64,000 nucleotides of DNA from Herbidospora cretacea (lineage in GTDB: Bacteria; Actinomycetota; Actinomycetes; Streptosporangiales; Streptosporangiaceae). Both the position numbers and the translations under genes were made by a program. Location of the stretch: contig NZ_BBXG01000010.1 of assembly GCF_001570605.1 (NCBI RefSeq), forward strand, positions 12,592-76,591. The letters run 5' to 3'. Below the pieces are notes generated by a model, which was not told the DNA's origin, did no database searches, and worked only from the letters and a program-made list of their open reading frames with translations. This document shows positions 1-7,853 of the stretch, in pieces (the stretch's first letter is position 1; each line of letters opens with the position of its first letter).

Positions 1-75
1 CACCCCGGCCCCGCCCGCCGCCTCCGCATCCCGCCGTCTCCGGTGCCGACCGGCCGCGCCCGCCGCGACGCCGTC
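1..75 (+). repeat. Probable tail of a dispersed intergenic repeat, cut by the window edge
   Basis: The first bases (CACCCCGGCCCCGCCCGCCG) match what follows the conserved core in the other copies of this element at about 2147, 41147, 52700 and 61800. The core itself would lie just outside the window. The remainder up to the first gene at 201 shows no other gene. The match is by eye and in GC-rich DNA, so confidence is moderate. Confidence 0.4.
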
Positions 76-200
76 GGGAAAGTGGGCGCGAATAGGCAAT
101 ACGGTCCCACTGAGGCGACATACTCGGGCAAAACGGGGGGTTAGCCCCACCCCGGTCGCTCCATACCCCCGATGGCCTGGGCTTTGGCATCCTCAAGGGC

Positions 201-1493
201 ATGGTGGCGATTCGAGGACGGTTACGGGACCGGGTGCCCTTCGGGCCGTGGGGGCCGTTGGGGGTCGCCGTCGATCCGGCGACCTGGAAGGCGGTGCCCT
301 ACTTCATCGGGGCCCCCGTCGTCGGCACGGCCTGCTTGGTCGGCCTCGGTTTCGCGTTGCCGCTGTCGCTGGTGTTCGTCCTGCTCTGGGTCGGTCTGCC
401 GATGCTGGCGGTGCTGATCCTGGTCTGGCGGGGGATCGCCGTGGTGGAGCGCCGGTTCCTCCGGGCGACGCTCGGCGTCGACGTCCCCGACCCCTACCGG
501 CCCCGCCCCGAGGGCGGCCTCCACGCCCACCTGCGCTGGCTCTTCACCGACCTGGCCACCTGGAAGGACCTCGGCTACCTGCTGCTGCTGTGCCCGCTGG
601 GCCTGCTGGAGTTCGTCGTCGTCTTCGGCCTGTGGTCGCTGGGCCTCGAACTGCTCGGCCTCCCGCTCCCCATGGTCCTCAACGGCCGGGACATGACCTT
701 CTGGTTCGTCGACGTCTCGACCGTCCATGAAGCGGTGGTGGTCATGCTGTTCGGCGTGGTCTCCCTCTTCGCGGCGCTCTACGCCCTCAGGGGCCTCTCG
801 CTGGCCCACGCGTGGCTGGCCAGGGCACTCCTGGGCGCCGACGACCGCCGTCTCCTGCTGGCCCGCAACGAGGATCTGAGGACCAGCCGGGCCAGAGGCG
901 TCAACGCCGCCGAGGCCGAACGCCGCCGCATCGAACGCGACCTCCACGACGGCGCCCAGCAGCGCCTGCTGGCCGTCGCGCTGGACCTGGGCCGCGCCCA
1001 GACCAAGTTCGACGACGACCCCGAGCAGGCCAGAATGCTCGTCCAGAGCGCCGCGGCGGGGGCGAAGGCGGCGATCGGCGAGCTGCGGGACCTCGCGCGG
1101 GGCATCTACCCGGCCATCCTCACCGACCGGGGCCTCGACGCCGCCCTGAGCTCGCTGGCCGCCCGCGCGCCGGTGAGGGTCGAGGTGACCGTCGAGATCA
1201 CCGACCGCCCGCCGGCCGCGGTGGAGAGCATCGCCTACTTCGTCGTGGCCGAGGCGCTGACGAACATGGCCAAATACTCCCAGGCCACCGAGGCCCATGT
1301 CCGCGTCGGCCGGGCCGTCGGCCGGGTCGTCGTCGAGGTCGGCGACAACGGCGTCGGGGGAGCGGTGGTCCGCCCGGGAGGCGGACTCGACGGCCTGGCC
1401 GACCGCGCCGCCACGATCGACGGCGTCCTGGTCGTCGACAGCCCGCCCGGCGGCCCGACGACCGTCAGGGCCGAACTGCCCTGCGTATGGTGA
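201..1493 (+). CDS. Membrane-bound sensor histidine kinase (HisKA_3/NarL-type)
   Basis: A 430-residue two-component sensor. The N-terminal ~230 residues hold several hydrophobic segments, giving a membrane sensor domain with little outside the membrane. A dimerisation/phosphoacceptor motif follows (ERDLHDGAQQRL, His around residue 249), then a GHKL ATPase domain with the N-box (EALTNMAKYSQA) and a G-box (DNGVGG, GGLDGLADR). The stop overlaps the start region of the response regulator, so the two form one transcription unit. The signal sensed cannot be read from the sequence. The ATG at 201 is preceded by a weak AAGGG; the GTG at 204 is an alternative. Confidence 0.9.
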   Translation: MVAIRGRLRDRVPFGPWGPLGVAVDPATWKAVPYFIGAPVVGTACLVGLGFALPLSLVFVLLWVGLPMLAVLILVWRGIAVVERRFLRATLGVDVPDPYRPRPEGGLHAHLRWLFTDLATWKDLGYLLLLCPLGLLEFVVVFGLWSLGLELLGLPLPMVLNGRDMTFWFVDVSTVHEAVVVMLFGVVSLFAALYALRGLSLAHAWLARALLGADDRRLLLARNEDLRTSRARGVNAAEAERRRIERDLHDGAQQRLLAVALDLGRAQTKFDDDPEQARMLVQSAAAGAKAAIGELRDLARGIYPAILTDRGLDAALSSLAARAPVRVEVTVEITDRPPAAVESIAYFVVAEALTNMAKYSQATEAHVRVGRAVGRVVVEVGDNGVGGAVVRPGGGLDGLADRAATIDGVLVVDSPPGGPTTVRAELPCVW

Positions 1494-1498
1494 CGGGC

Positions 1499-2143
1499 AT
1501 GCGTGTCGTGATCGCCGAAGACTCGGTCCTGCTGCGCGAGGGCCTGGCCCGCCTGCTGGCCGACGGGGGCATCGAGACCGTCGCCGTAGTCGGTGACGGT
1601 CCCGCGCTGGTGGAGGCGGTCCGCGTCCACGACCCTGACCTGGCCGTCGTCGACGTGCGCATGCCGCCCTCCCACACCGACGAGGGCCTGCGCGCCGCCC
1701 TGACGATCAGACGCGAGAAGCCGGGATTCCCCATCCTGGTCCTGTCGCAGTATGTCGAGGAGCGCTACGCCACCGACCTCCTCGGCGCCGGCGCACAGGC
1801 CGTGGGCTACCTGCTCAAGGAGCGCGTGGCCGAGGTGACGGAATTCCTCGAAGCGGTCCGCCGCGTCGCCGCCGGAGGCGCGGTCATCGACCCCGACGTG
1901 GTCGTCCAGCTCCTGGGCCGCCGCAGACTCCCCAGCGACCGCCTCACCGCCCGCGAGACCGAAGTCCTCGGCCTGATGGCCGAAGGCCGCTCCAACAGCG
2001 CCATCGCGGCCCGCCTGACCGTGTCGGAGGGCGCGGTCGAGAAGCACATCTCCAGCATCTTCCTCAAACTCGGCCTCGACCCGGCCCCCGACGACCACCG
2101 CCGCGTCCTGGCCGTCCTCGCGTACCTGGGCCACCGGCAGTAA
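1499..2143 (+). CDS. Response regulator, NarL/LuxR family
   Basis: A 214-residue regulator and partner of the upstream kinase. The receiver domain has the acidic pocket (IAEDS), the phospho-acceptor Asp in VVDVRMPP and the conserved Lys in YLLKERV. A LuxR-type HTH follows (LTARETEVLGLMAEGRSN..IA..L..SEGAVEKHISSIFLKL). The chosen start, giving MRVVIAED, fits the family best. An ATG at 1487 in the same frame overlaps the kinase stop and would add four residues. The coding end lies directly against an intergenic repeat that begins about 4 bases later. Confidence 0.9.
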   Translation: MRVVIAEDSVLLREGLARLLADGGIETVAVVGDGPALVEAVRVHDPDLAVVDVRMPPSHTDEGLRAALTIRREKPGFPILVLSQYVEERYATDLLGAGAQAVGYLLKERVAEVTEFLEAVRRVAAGGAVIDPDVVVQLLGRRRLPSDRLTARETEVLGLMAEGRSNSAIAARLTVSEGAVEKHISSIFLKLGLDPAPDDHRRVLAVLAYLGHRQ

Positions 2144-2146
2144 AAG

Positions 2147-2252
2147 CTTTTTTCTTCCGTTACGGCTCCGCCTACTTCGGCACCGCCCGCCGTCTCCAGC
2201 CCCGCCGTAAGCGGCGCCAACCGCCCGCTGTCCCTCGCCACCGCAACGCCGG
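2147..2252 (+). repeat. Dispersed intergenic repeat, copy A
   Basis: It starts with AAAGCTTTTTTCTTCCGTTA and carries the core TCCGTTACGGCTCCGCC (2156-2172), followed by a GC-rich arm containing GGCGCCAACCGCCCGCT. The same order (AAAGCT, core, GGCGCCAACCGCCCGCT) recurs at 41147-41255, and core-bearing copies lie on the other strand near 52700 and 61800. It follows a regulator gene stop by a few bases. No open frame is conserved between copies, so it is probably non-coding. Confidence 0.7.
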
Positions 2253-2295
2253 AGGAAGCCAGCGTGAGATCGGCACCCCCAACGGGCACTTGGCC

Positions 2296-2571
2296 GGAAG
2301 CCAGCTCAGAGCGGCACTGTGACACCGCCCGTGGTGGGCGTGAGGTCGGCACCCCAAGGGCACCGGAAGCCAGCGCAGAGCGGCACTGTGACACCGCCCG
2401 TGGTCGGCGTGAGGCTGGCACGGCGGCCCCGCCGGTAGCCGGTGGGAGGTCGGGGCTCGACGTTGCTCGTGGTCGGCGTGAGATCGGCCCCGCCGCACCG
2501 CCGGAACCCAGTGGGAATTCGGCGCCGTGACGTCGCCTGTAGTTGGAGCGGAACCCACACCGCAGCGCTGT
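2296..2571 (+). repeat. Four tandem copies of a 69-bp repeat
   Basis: Units start at 2296, 2365, 2434 and 2503, exactly 69 bases apart, each opening with GGAAGCC, GGTAGCC or GGAACCC. The first two are nearly identical (shared AGAGCGGCACTGTGACACCG) and the third and fourth have diverged. Because 69 is divisible by three, several frames stay open across the array, but none has a convincing start, ribosome site or recognisable domain. I regard it as non-coding. Confidence 0.75.
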
Positions 2572-2576
2572 CGGAA

Positions 2577-2818
2577 GTTGGCGCGATCGGGCAACGGCCC
2601 ACCCGCCCGGGGGTGGCTCATCATCGCCGGGGTGGCCGACATTTCTGCTGCGCGCGCCCGGCCCCGTGGAAGCTCGCGCTGTGGCGTCCCGTAAGGGACT
2701 TCAGATGATCTGGAACAAGAAGCCTGCGCCGCGTCGCCATCAGAGTTTGGCGCGAACAGGCAACGGCCCACCCGCCCGGGGGTCGGCCCATCATCGTCGG
2801 GATGGCTGACATTTCTGC
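2577..2818 (+). repeat. Direct duplication of about 72 bp (2577-2648 and 2745-2818)
   Basis: Both copies read TTGGCGCGA, then GGCAACGGCCCACCCGCCCG, then CATCATCG, then GACATTTCTGC, with about 10 scattered differences. The start-to-start distance is 168 bases. Together with the adjoining 69-bp array this makes 2250-2820 a repeat-dense, apparently gene-free stretch. From 2820 to the terminator at 2889 nothing was recognised. Confidence 0.7.
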
Positions 2819-2888
2819 CCCGGGTGACCAAGCCCTGTGGAAAGTCGGCGCGGTCGCGTGCTGGGAGGACCTGAGGCGGGCGGGCGCA

Positions 2889-2920
2889 AAAAAGGGCGCC
2901 CCTTGCGGGACGCCCTTCTT
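2889..2920 (-). terminator. Rho-independent terminator of the secreted-protein gene at 2937
   Basis: Read on the minus strand, the stem AAGGGCGTCCCGC / GGGGCGCCCTT is followed by a run of six T, 20-50 bases after the gene's stop. This is the clearest U-tract terminator in the window. Confidence 0.8.
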
Positions 2921-2936
2921 GTTCAGCGGGGGGACG

Positions 2937-4037
2937 TCAGCGGACGTCGACCAGCTTGTAGGCCGAGAGCGACGAGTTCGTCGCGCTGGTGCCGGTGGCC
3001 TGGAGACGCCAGTAGCCGTCGTACTTGGGCTTGACGGTCTTGCTGTACTTGCCCGTCGAGTTGGCGCCCACGTAGCCGACGAACTTCCAGGTCTTGGTGC
3101 CCTTCTTCTTGAAGTAGAGCTTGAGGATCTTCTTCGACCAGGCGCCCCACTTGCTGGTGCCGCGGTAGACCTTGCCGTAGATCTTGACCGTCTTGCCCTT
3201 CTTCACCTTCGCGGGCGAGACGGCGATCGTGATCTTCGACTTGGCCTTGGCCTTGGAGCCGGGGCCGTTGACCGAGAAGCCCTTGACGAAGCTGTAGCTC
3301 TTCGAGCCGCGGGTCACGTTGACCTTGAGCTGCCAGCTGCCGGTCGGGGCCTGGTCGTCGAACGAGGCCGAGCCGTGGTAGCTGTCGTCGGCCTCGAGGC
3401 CGCTGTTCAGCGAGTAGTAGTCACCCGAGGAGACGTGCTCGAAGCGGACGCCGGTGAGCTTCTCGTCGCCGTACTTCTCCAGCTTGAAGTTGGCGAAGAC
3501 GTCGACGTCCGCGCCCTTCTTCAGCACGACGGGGTCGGGGTCGACGCTCGCGGAGTTCACCCGGGTCGCGGTGGCGACGGTGATCTCGTTCCAGGCCGTA
3601 GGCCAGGTCGGCGCTGCGGTGACGCCGTTCTCGGTCCAGGCGACCTGGTACTTCCACTTGCCCGGCTTGTCGCTCGACGAGACCGGGATGGAAGCGGCGA
3701 CGTCGAGGGAGGGAACAGGGGTGGGGGCCGGGGACGCGGGGATCGTGGGGATGTCGGCCGCGGTGCCCGCGTGGGCGGCGGACTCGGCCTCATCGGTCTT
3801 CAGGAAGCGGACGTGCACCTTGCCCGGCTTGTCGAAGCCGGCCGAGTAAGGCGAGTTCACCTTCACCTTGAACGGGATCTTGTCGCTGCCGCTCGGCGGG
3901 ATGAAGAGGTCGGTGAAACCCGTGCCGCTGGCTTCGACGGAACCGGCGAAGGCAGGCGCGGCGGCGACGACGGCACCGGTGGCGAAGAGCGCCGCCCCCG
4001 TTGCGGCCGCGACCATGAGCCGCAGGCTCTTACGCAT
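2937..4037 (-). CDS. Secreted protein of unknown function, tandem paralogue 1
   Basis: A 366-residue protein starting MRKSLRLMVAAATGAALF with a Sec signal peptide that probably ends after APAFA, around residue 31. The mature part has no catalytic motif I can recognise. It appears to be built from beta-sandwich-like stretches, and the last ~90 residues (KVKKGKTVKIYGKVYRG to YKLVDVR at the very end) are basic and rich in Lys, Tyr and Trp. It is clearly paralogous over its length to the next gene at 4181, most strongly in this C-terminal module. The start is chosen because AAAGGGG precedes this ATG at good spacing; an in-frame ATG further upstream lacks such a site. Function unknown; a surface or wall role is only a guess. 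Confidence 0.85.
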   Translation of the reverse strand: MRKSLRLMVAAATGAALFATGAVVAAAPAFAGSVEASGTGFTDLFIPPSGSDKIPFKVKVNSPYSAGFDKPGKVHVRFLKTDEAESAAHAGTAADIPTIPASPAPTPVPSLDVAASIPVSSSDKPGKWKYQVAWTENGVTAAPTWPTAWNEITVATATRVNSASVDPDPVVLKKGADVDVFANFKLEKYGDEKLTGVRFEHVSSGDYYSLNSGLEADDSYHGSASFDDQAPTGSWQLKVNVTRGSKSYSFVKGFSVNGPGSKAKAKSKITIAVSPAKVKKGKTVKIYGKVYRGTSKWGAWSKKILKLYFKKKGTKTWKFVGYVGANSTGKYSKTVKPKYDGYWRLQATGTSATNSSLSAYKLVDVR

Positions 4038-4098
4038 GTAGGGCCCCTTTACATGAGTCATATGGTGGGAGAAATGTGACTTGTGAGAATAACGTGAT

Positions 4099-4128
4099 AT
4101 GGGCCCACGTGCATGCACATGGGCCCAT
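4099..4128. promoter_or_regulatory. Near-perfect 30-nt palindrome
   Basis: Arms ATGGGCCCA (4099-4107) and TGGGCCCAT (4120-4128) flank the inner palindrome GTGCATGCAC (4109-4118). Only one symmetric position mismatches. It lies between the two paralogous secreted genes, about 60 bases upstream of the first and about 50 downstream of the second. It could be an operator for the 2937-4037 gene or an extra terminator; the absence of a T-run on either side favours an operator. Confidence 0.55.
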
Positions 4129-4140
4129 TCGTCACCCTGC

Positions 4141-4174
4141 ACGGCTTGCGCCAGGGGTTGATGGCGCGAGCCGT
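4141..4174 (-). terminator. Hairpin directly after the stop of the secreted-protein gene at 4181
   Basis: ACGGCTTGCGCCA pairs with TGGCGCGAGCCGT, a 13-bp stem with one wobble pair and an 8-nt loop. There is no U-tract, which is common for actinomycete terminators. Confidence 0.6.
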
Positions 4175-4180
4175 ACAGGA

Positions 4181-5317
4181 TCAGCGGACGTCGACGAGCT
4201 TGTACGGCGAGTACGAGGACTTCGTCGCGGAGGTGGCGGTGGCCGCCATCCGGTAGTAGCCGTCGTACTTGGGCTTGATCGTCTTGCTGTACTTCCCGGA
4301 GTTGTTGGCACCGACGTAGCCGACGAACTTCCAGCTCTTGGTGCCCTTCTTCTTGAAGTAGAGCTTGAGGACCTTCTTCTTCCAGGCGCCCCACGACTTA
4401 ACGCCGCGGTAGACCTTGCCGTAGACCTTGATCGACTTGCCCTTCTTCACCTTGGCAGGCGCGATGGACATCGTGATCTTCGACTTGGCCTTGGCCGCGG
4501 GTGCGGTCGTCTTGCTGACGGTGAAGCCCTTGGTGAAGGCGTAGGTCTTGCCGCCACGCGTGATCGTGAACTTGATCTGCCAGGCGCCGGCCGGAGCGTC
4601 GGTGCCCATCGTCACGAAGTTGTAGTAGCTCTTGTCGTCGCCCTCCAGGGAGGTGCCGAGCGAGTAGTACTCGCCGCTCGACGGGTGCAGGGCGCGCACC
4701 TGCTTGAGCGTCTCGCCGCCGAACTTCTCGATCGTCGCGCTGAAGCCGACGTCGGTCGCCGCCTTGAGGACGACGGGGTTCGGGTCGATGCGGACGTTCG
4801 ACACCCGGGTGGCCGCGGTGACCGCGAAGGTCTTGACGGCCTTCCAGCCGGTGGTCGGAGCGGTGGACGACGGGGTGGGAGTGGCCGTCGCGGCCAGGGT
4901 CTCCAGCGCGACCTCGAGCTGCCAGCGGTCACCGGGCTTGTCGTTGTTGAGCGCGTTGACCGTGCCGGTCACCTTGGAGGTGGCGGGGGGAGCGGTGGTC
5001 AGCTTCGGCAGCGCGTTGGCGGTGCCGAGGCGGTAGTTGACCGTGACGCCCGCGCCGGGGTTGTTGTCCGGCGTGACGCGGACCCAGACCTTGTACCGGG
5101 GCAGCCACTCGTTGCCGACCTTCTGGTACGCGTTCTCGAGGTCGAAGGAGAACGGGATCGTGTCCTGGCTGACCGGCGGGATGAACGTGTCTGCCAGTGC
5201 GACGTTGGTCACGTCGCCGTCGGCGGCGAGCGCGGGGGTTGCGGTAATGGCCGTACCGCTGGCGAAGAGTGCCACCCCGCAGGCGCCTGCAATCAGCAGT
5301 CGCAGGCCTTTCCTCAT
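4181..5317 (-). CDS. Secreted protein of unknown function, tandem paralogue 2
   Basis: A 378-residue protein starting MRKGLRLLIAGACGVALFAS with a Sec signal peptide, likely cleaved near ATPALA around residue 31. Its layout matches the 2937-4037 gene: similar leader, FIPP near the mature N-terminus (LADTFIPPVSQDTIPF here, LFIPPSGSDKIPF there), a Ser/Thr/Pro-rich stretch, a middle section with DPNPVVLK, and the C-terminal ~90 residues with WGAWKKKVLKLYFKKKGTK and YKLVDVR at the end. The pair probably arose by tandem duplication. Each gene has its own upstream gap and hairpin, so they may be separately transcribed. No enzymatic residues were recognised. Confidence 0.85.
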   Translation of the reverse strand: MRKGLRLLIAGACGVALFASGTAITATPALAADGDVTNVALADTFIPPVSQDTIPFSFDLENAYQKVGNEWLPRYKVWVRVTPDNNPGAGVTVNYRLGTANALPKLTTAPPATSKVTGTVNALNNDKPGDRWQLEVALETLAATATPTPSSTAPTTGWKAVKTFAVTAATRVSNVRIDPNPVVLKAATDVGFSATIEKFGGETLKQVRALHPSSGEYYSLGTSLEGDDKSYYNFVTMGTDAPAGAWQIKFTITRGGKTYAFTKGFTVSKTTAPAAKAKSKITMSIAPAKVKKGKSIKVYGKVYRGVKSWGAWKKKVLKLYFKKKGTKSWKFVGYVGANNSGKYSKTIKPKYDGYYRMAATATSATKSSYSPYKLVDVR

Positions 5318-5600
5318 CGAATCCCCAATCTGAGGTAATTTTGAGGGAAAAGCTCGGGTTTGAGCAGGGAGAGCCTAGTGGGGCCCCTGTGACCAGTCCA
5401 CATGCGCGGTGACCTTCTCACGGACTTCCCAGGCATCGTTCAGAGTCGGCCCCGGGAATGCGCGATGGCCTGGGAGGGTTCTCCGATCTGGCACACTGGT
5501 AGCCGAACCGTTGCGGTTCCGGTTCCCGCCCCCTGGTTCTCAAGCGGAGATCCAGGCTGACAGAGCGACCCGGCGACCGCGCCCCGGAGAGGAAAAGGGT

Positions 5601-5819
5601 ATGAAGGCCGACATCCACCCCACGTACACCGTCACCAATGTGACGTGTTCGTGCGGTAACACGTTCACCACGCGCAGCACCGCCAAGAACGGCACGATCC
5701 ACGCCGACGTCTGCTCCGCGTGCCACCCGTTCTACACGGGCAAGCAGAAGATCCTCGACACGGGCGGCCGCGTGGCGCGCTTCGAGGCCCGGTTCGGCAA
5801 GAAGCCCGCGGGCAAGTAG
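5601..5819 (+). CDS. rpmE: 50S ribosomal protein L31
   Basis: 72 residues, the normal length for the zinc-binding form of L31. The zinc-ligand cysteines are visible in TCSCGN and [13 protein letters not shown]31 sits at the subunit interface in the central protuberance. The start follows GGAGAGGAAAAGG. It lies directly upstream of prfA, a common actinobacterial order. The 280 bases upstream hold no other gene that I can support. Confidence 0.97.
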   Translation: MKADIHPTYTVTNVTCSCGNTFTTRSTAKNGTIHADVCSACHPFYTGKQKILDTGGRVARFEARFGKKPAGK

Positions 5820-5931
5820 CTCTTTCCCAGACGCCGGCTCGGAACCGTCCCCCTCACTCAGGTGGGCGCGCCCGGGTCGGCGTTCGTGGTGAAAGGGCCT
5901 ACTCGATTCGTCATTGCAGGAGGGACGCGCG

Positions 5932-6981
5932 GTGAACCTCGACGAGCTCATCAGCGAATACGCCGATCTCGAGCAGAAGCTCGCCGATCCGGCCGTGCAC
6001 GCCGACCAGGCGAAGGCCAGGCAGTTCGGGAAGCGTTACGCCCAGCTCACGCCGATCGTCGGCACCTACCGGGAACTCGGCCAGGTGCGCGACGACATCA
6101 AGGCCGCGCGCGAACTCGCCGGTGAGGACCCGTCGTTCGCCGACGAGGCGGCCGAGCTGGAGGCCCGCGTCCCCGCGCTGGAGGAACGGCTGCGTCACCT
6201 GCTGGTGCCCCGTGACCCCAACGACGACAAAGACATCATCATGGAGATCAAGGCGGGCGAGGGCGGCCAGGAGTCGATGCTCTTCGCCGGCGACCTCCTG
6301 CGCATGTACCTGCGCTTCTCCGAGCGGGCCGGCTACAAGGCCGAGATCATCGACGCGCAGTACTCCGACCTGGGCGGATACAAGGACGTCACGGTCGCCA
6401 TCAAGGGGCGCGACGGCGCCTGGGGGCGGCTGAAGTTCGAGGGCGGCGTCCACCGGGTGCAGCGGGTGCCCGCGACCGAGTCGCAGGGGCGCATCCACAC
6501 CTCGGCCGCCGGGGTGCTCGTCTACCCCGAGGCCGAGGAGGTCGACGTCCAGATCGACCCCAACGACCTGCGGATCGACGTCTACCGCTCCAGCGGTCCC
6601 GGTGGCCAGAGCGTCAACACCACCGACTCGGCGGTGCGCATCACCCACGTCCCGACGGGCGTCGTGGTGTCGTGCCAGAACGAGAAGAGCCAGCTCCAGA
6701 ACAAGGAGTCGGCGATGCGCATCCTCCGCGCGCGGCTGCAGGCCATCGCCGAGGAAGAGGCCAACGCCGCCGCGATGGCCGAGCGCAAGTCGCAGGTGAG
6801 AACAGTGGACCGGTCCGAGCGGGTGCGCACCTACAACTATCCCGAGAACCGGATCTCCGACCACCGCGTCGGGTTCAAGGCCTACAACCTCGACCAGGTC
6901 CTCGACGGCGACCTCGACGCGGTCATCCAGGCCCTGCTCGACGCCGAACTGGCAGAGAAGCTCGCCGCCGCGTCCACCTGA
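5932..6981 (+). CDS. prfA: Peptide chain release factor 1
   Basis: A 349-residue class I release factor reading UAA and UAG. The codon-recognition tripeptide PAT is at residues 180-182 ([10 protein letters not shown]), which separates RF1 from RF2, and the catalytic GGQ is at 224-226 ([10 protein letters not shown]). The start is the GTG at 5932, behind GCAGGAGGGA; a TTG at 5914 overlaps that site and is unlikely. PrmC, which methylates the GGQ glutamine, is encoded immediately downstream. Confidence 0.97.
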   Translation: MNLDELISEYADLEQKLADPAVHADQAKARQFGKRYAQLTPIVGTYRELGQVRDDIKAARELAGEDPSFADEAAELEARVPALEERLRHLLVPRDPNDDKDIIMEIKAGEGGQESMLFAGDLLRMYLRFSERAGYKAEIIDAQYSDLGGYKDVTVAIKGRDGAWGRLKFEGGVHRVQRVPATESQGRIHTSAAGVLVYPEAEEVDVQIDPNDLRIDVYRSSGPGGQSVNTTDSAVRITHVPTGVVVSCQNEKSQLQNKESAMRILRARLQAIAEEEANAAAMAERKSQVRTVDRSERVRTYNYPENRISDHRVGFKAYNLDQVLDGDLDAVIQALLDAELAEKLAAAST

Positions 6982-6985
6982 GCCG

Positions 6986-7840
6986 ATGACCTTCCTCCTG
7001 GACGAGATAGCGCTGGCCACCGCCCGGCTCGCCGAGGCAGGTGTGCCGTCGCCGCGCGCCGACGCCGAGGAGATCGCGGCGTTCGTCCACGGCGTGACGC
7101 GCGGCACCCTCCACACGGTCAAGGACTCCGAGTTCGACGCCCTCTTCTGGGAGGGCGTCTCCAGGAGGGAGTCGCGCGAGCCGCTGCAGCACATCACCGG
7201 CCGCGCCTTCTTCCGCTACCTGTCGCTCGAGGTCGGCCCCGGGGTGTTCATCCCCCGGCCGGAGACCGAGGTCGTCGTCGGCTGGGCCATCGACCGCCTC
7301 AACGAGATGGACGTCGCCTCCCCGATCGTGGTCGACCTCGGCACCGGCTCAGGCGCGATCGCGCTGTCGATCGCCCAGGAGGTCGCGCTCGCGCAGGTCC
7401 ACGCCGTGGAGATCGACCCGGCGGCCTACCGCTGGGCCAAGCGCAACATCCTCGAACACGGCCAGGGCCGAACCTCCCTCCACCCGGAGGACCTGTCCGA
7501 CTGCCTGCCCGAGCTCGAAGGCCAGGTCGACCTGGTCATCAGCAACCCCCCTTACATTCCGCCGGGGGCGGTGCCGCGCGACCCCGAGGTGCGCGACTAC
7601 GATCCCCGCCGGGCCCTGTTCGGTTCGGGTGACGACGGCCTCGGGGAGGTCCGGGCGGTCGAGCGCACGGCCGCGCGCCTGCTGCGGCCCGGCGGCCTGG
7701 TCGCGGTGGAACACGCCGATGAGCAGGGCAACGCGGTCTACTGGTTGTTCTCGGAGGACAACGGCTGGCGCGACGCCCGCCTCCGTCAGGATCTGACCGG
7801 CCGCGACCGTTTCGTGACGGCCAAGTTCGGCCTGGAGTGA
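6986..7840 (+). CDS. prmC: Release factor glutamine methyltransferase
   Basis: 284 residues, the usual length. It transfers a methyl group from SAM to the Gln of the GGQ loop of release factors. Visible are the SAM-binding DLGTGSGAIA (residues 117-126) and the NPPY active-site motif (187-190). It begins 4 bases after the prfA stop, so it is co-transcribed with its substrate's gene. Confidence 0.95.
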   Translation: MTFLLDEIALATARLAEAGVPSPRADAEEIAAFVHGVTRGTLHTVKDSEFDALFWEGVSRRESREPLQHITGRAFFRYLSLEVGPGVFIPRPETEVVVGWAIDRLNEMDVASPIVVDLGTGSGAIALSIAQEVALAQVHAVEIDPAAYRWAKRNILEHGQGRTSLHPEDLSDCLPELEGQVDLVISNPPYIPPGAVPRDPEVRDYDPRRALFGSGDDGLGEVRAVERTAARLLRPGGLVAVEHADEQGNAVYWLFSEDNGWRDARLRQDLTGRDRFVTAKFGLE

Positions 7841-7853
7841 CAAGGGAGTTCAC

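Noticed and set aside
2172-2831. 219-codon open frame across the 69-bp repeat array (minus strand)
   Set aside because: No ribosome site or domain; the frame is open because the repeat period is a multiple of three. Left as non-coding, with low certainty.
2802-4079. Long open frame (425 codons) on the plus strand opposite the first secreted protein gene
   Set aside because: It has no ribosome site, its product is a low-complexity Arg/Gly/Val-rich sequence, and the minus-strand frame has a signal peptide, terminator and a clear paralogue.
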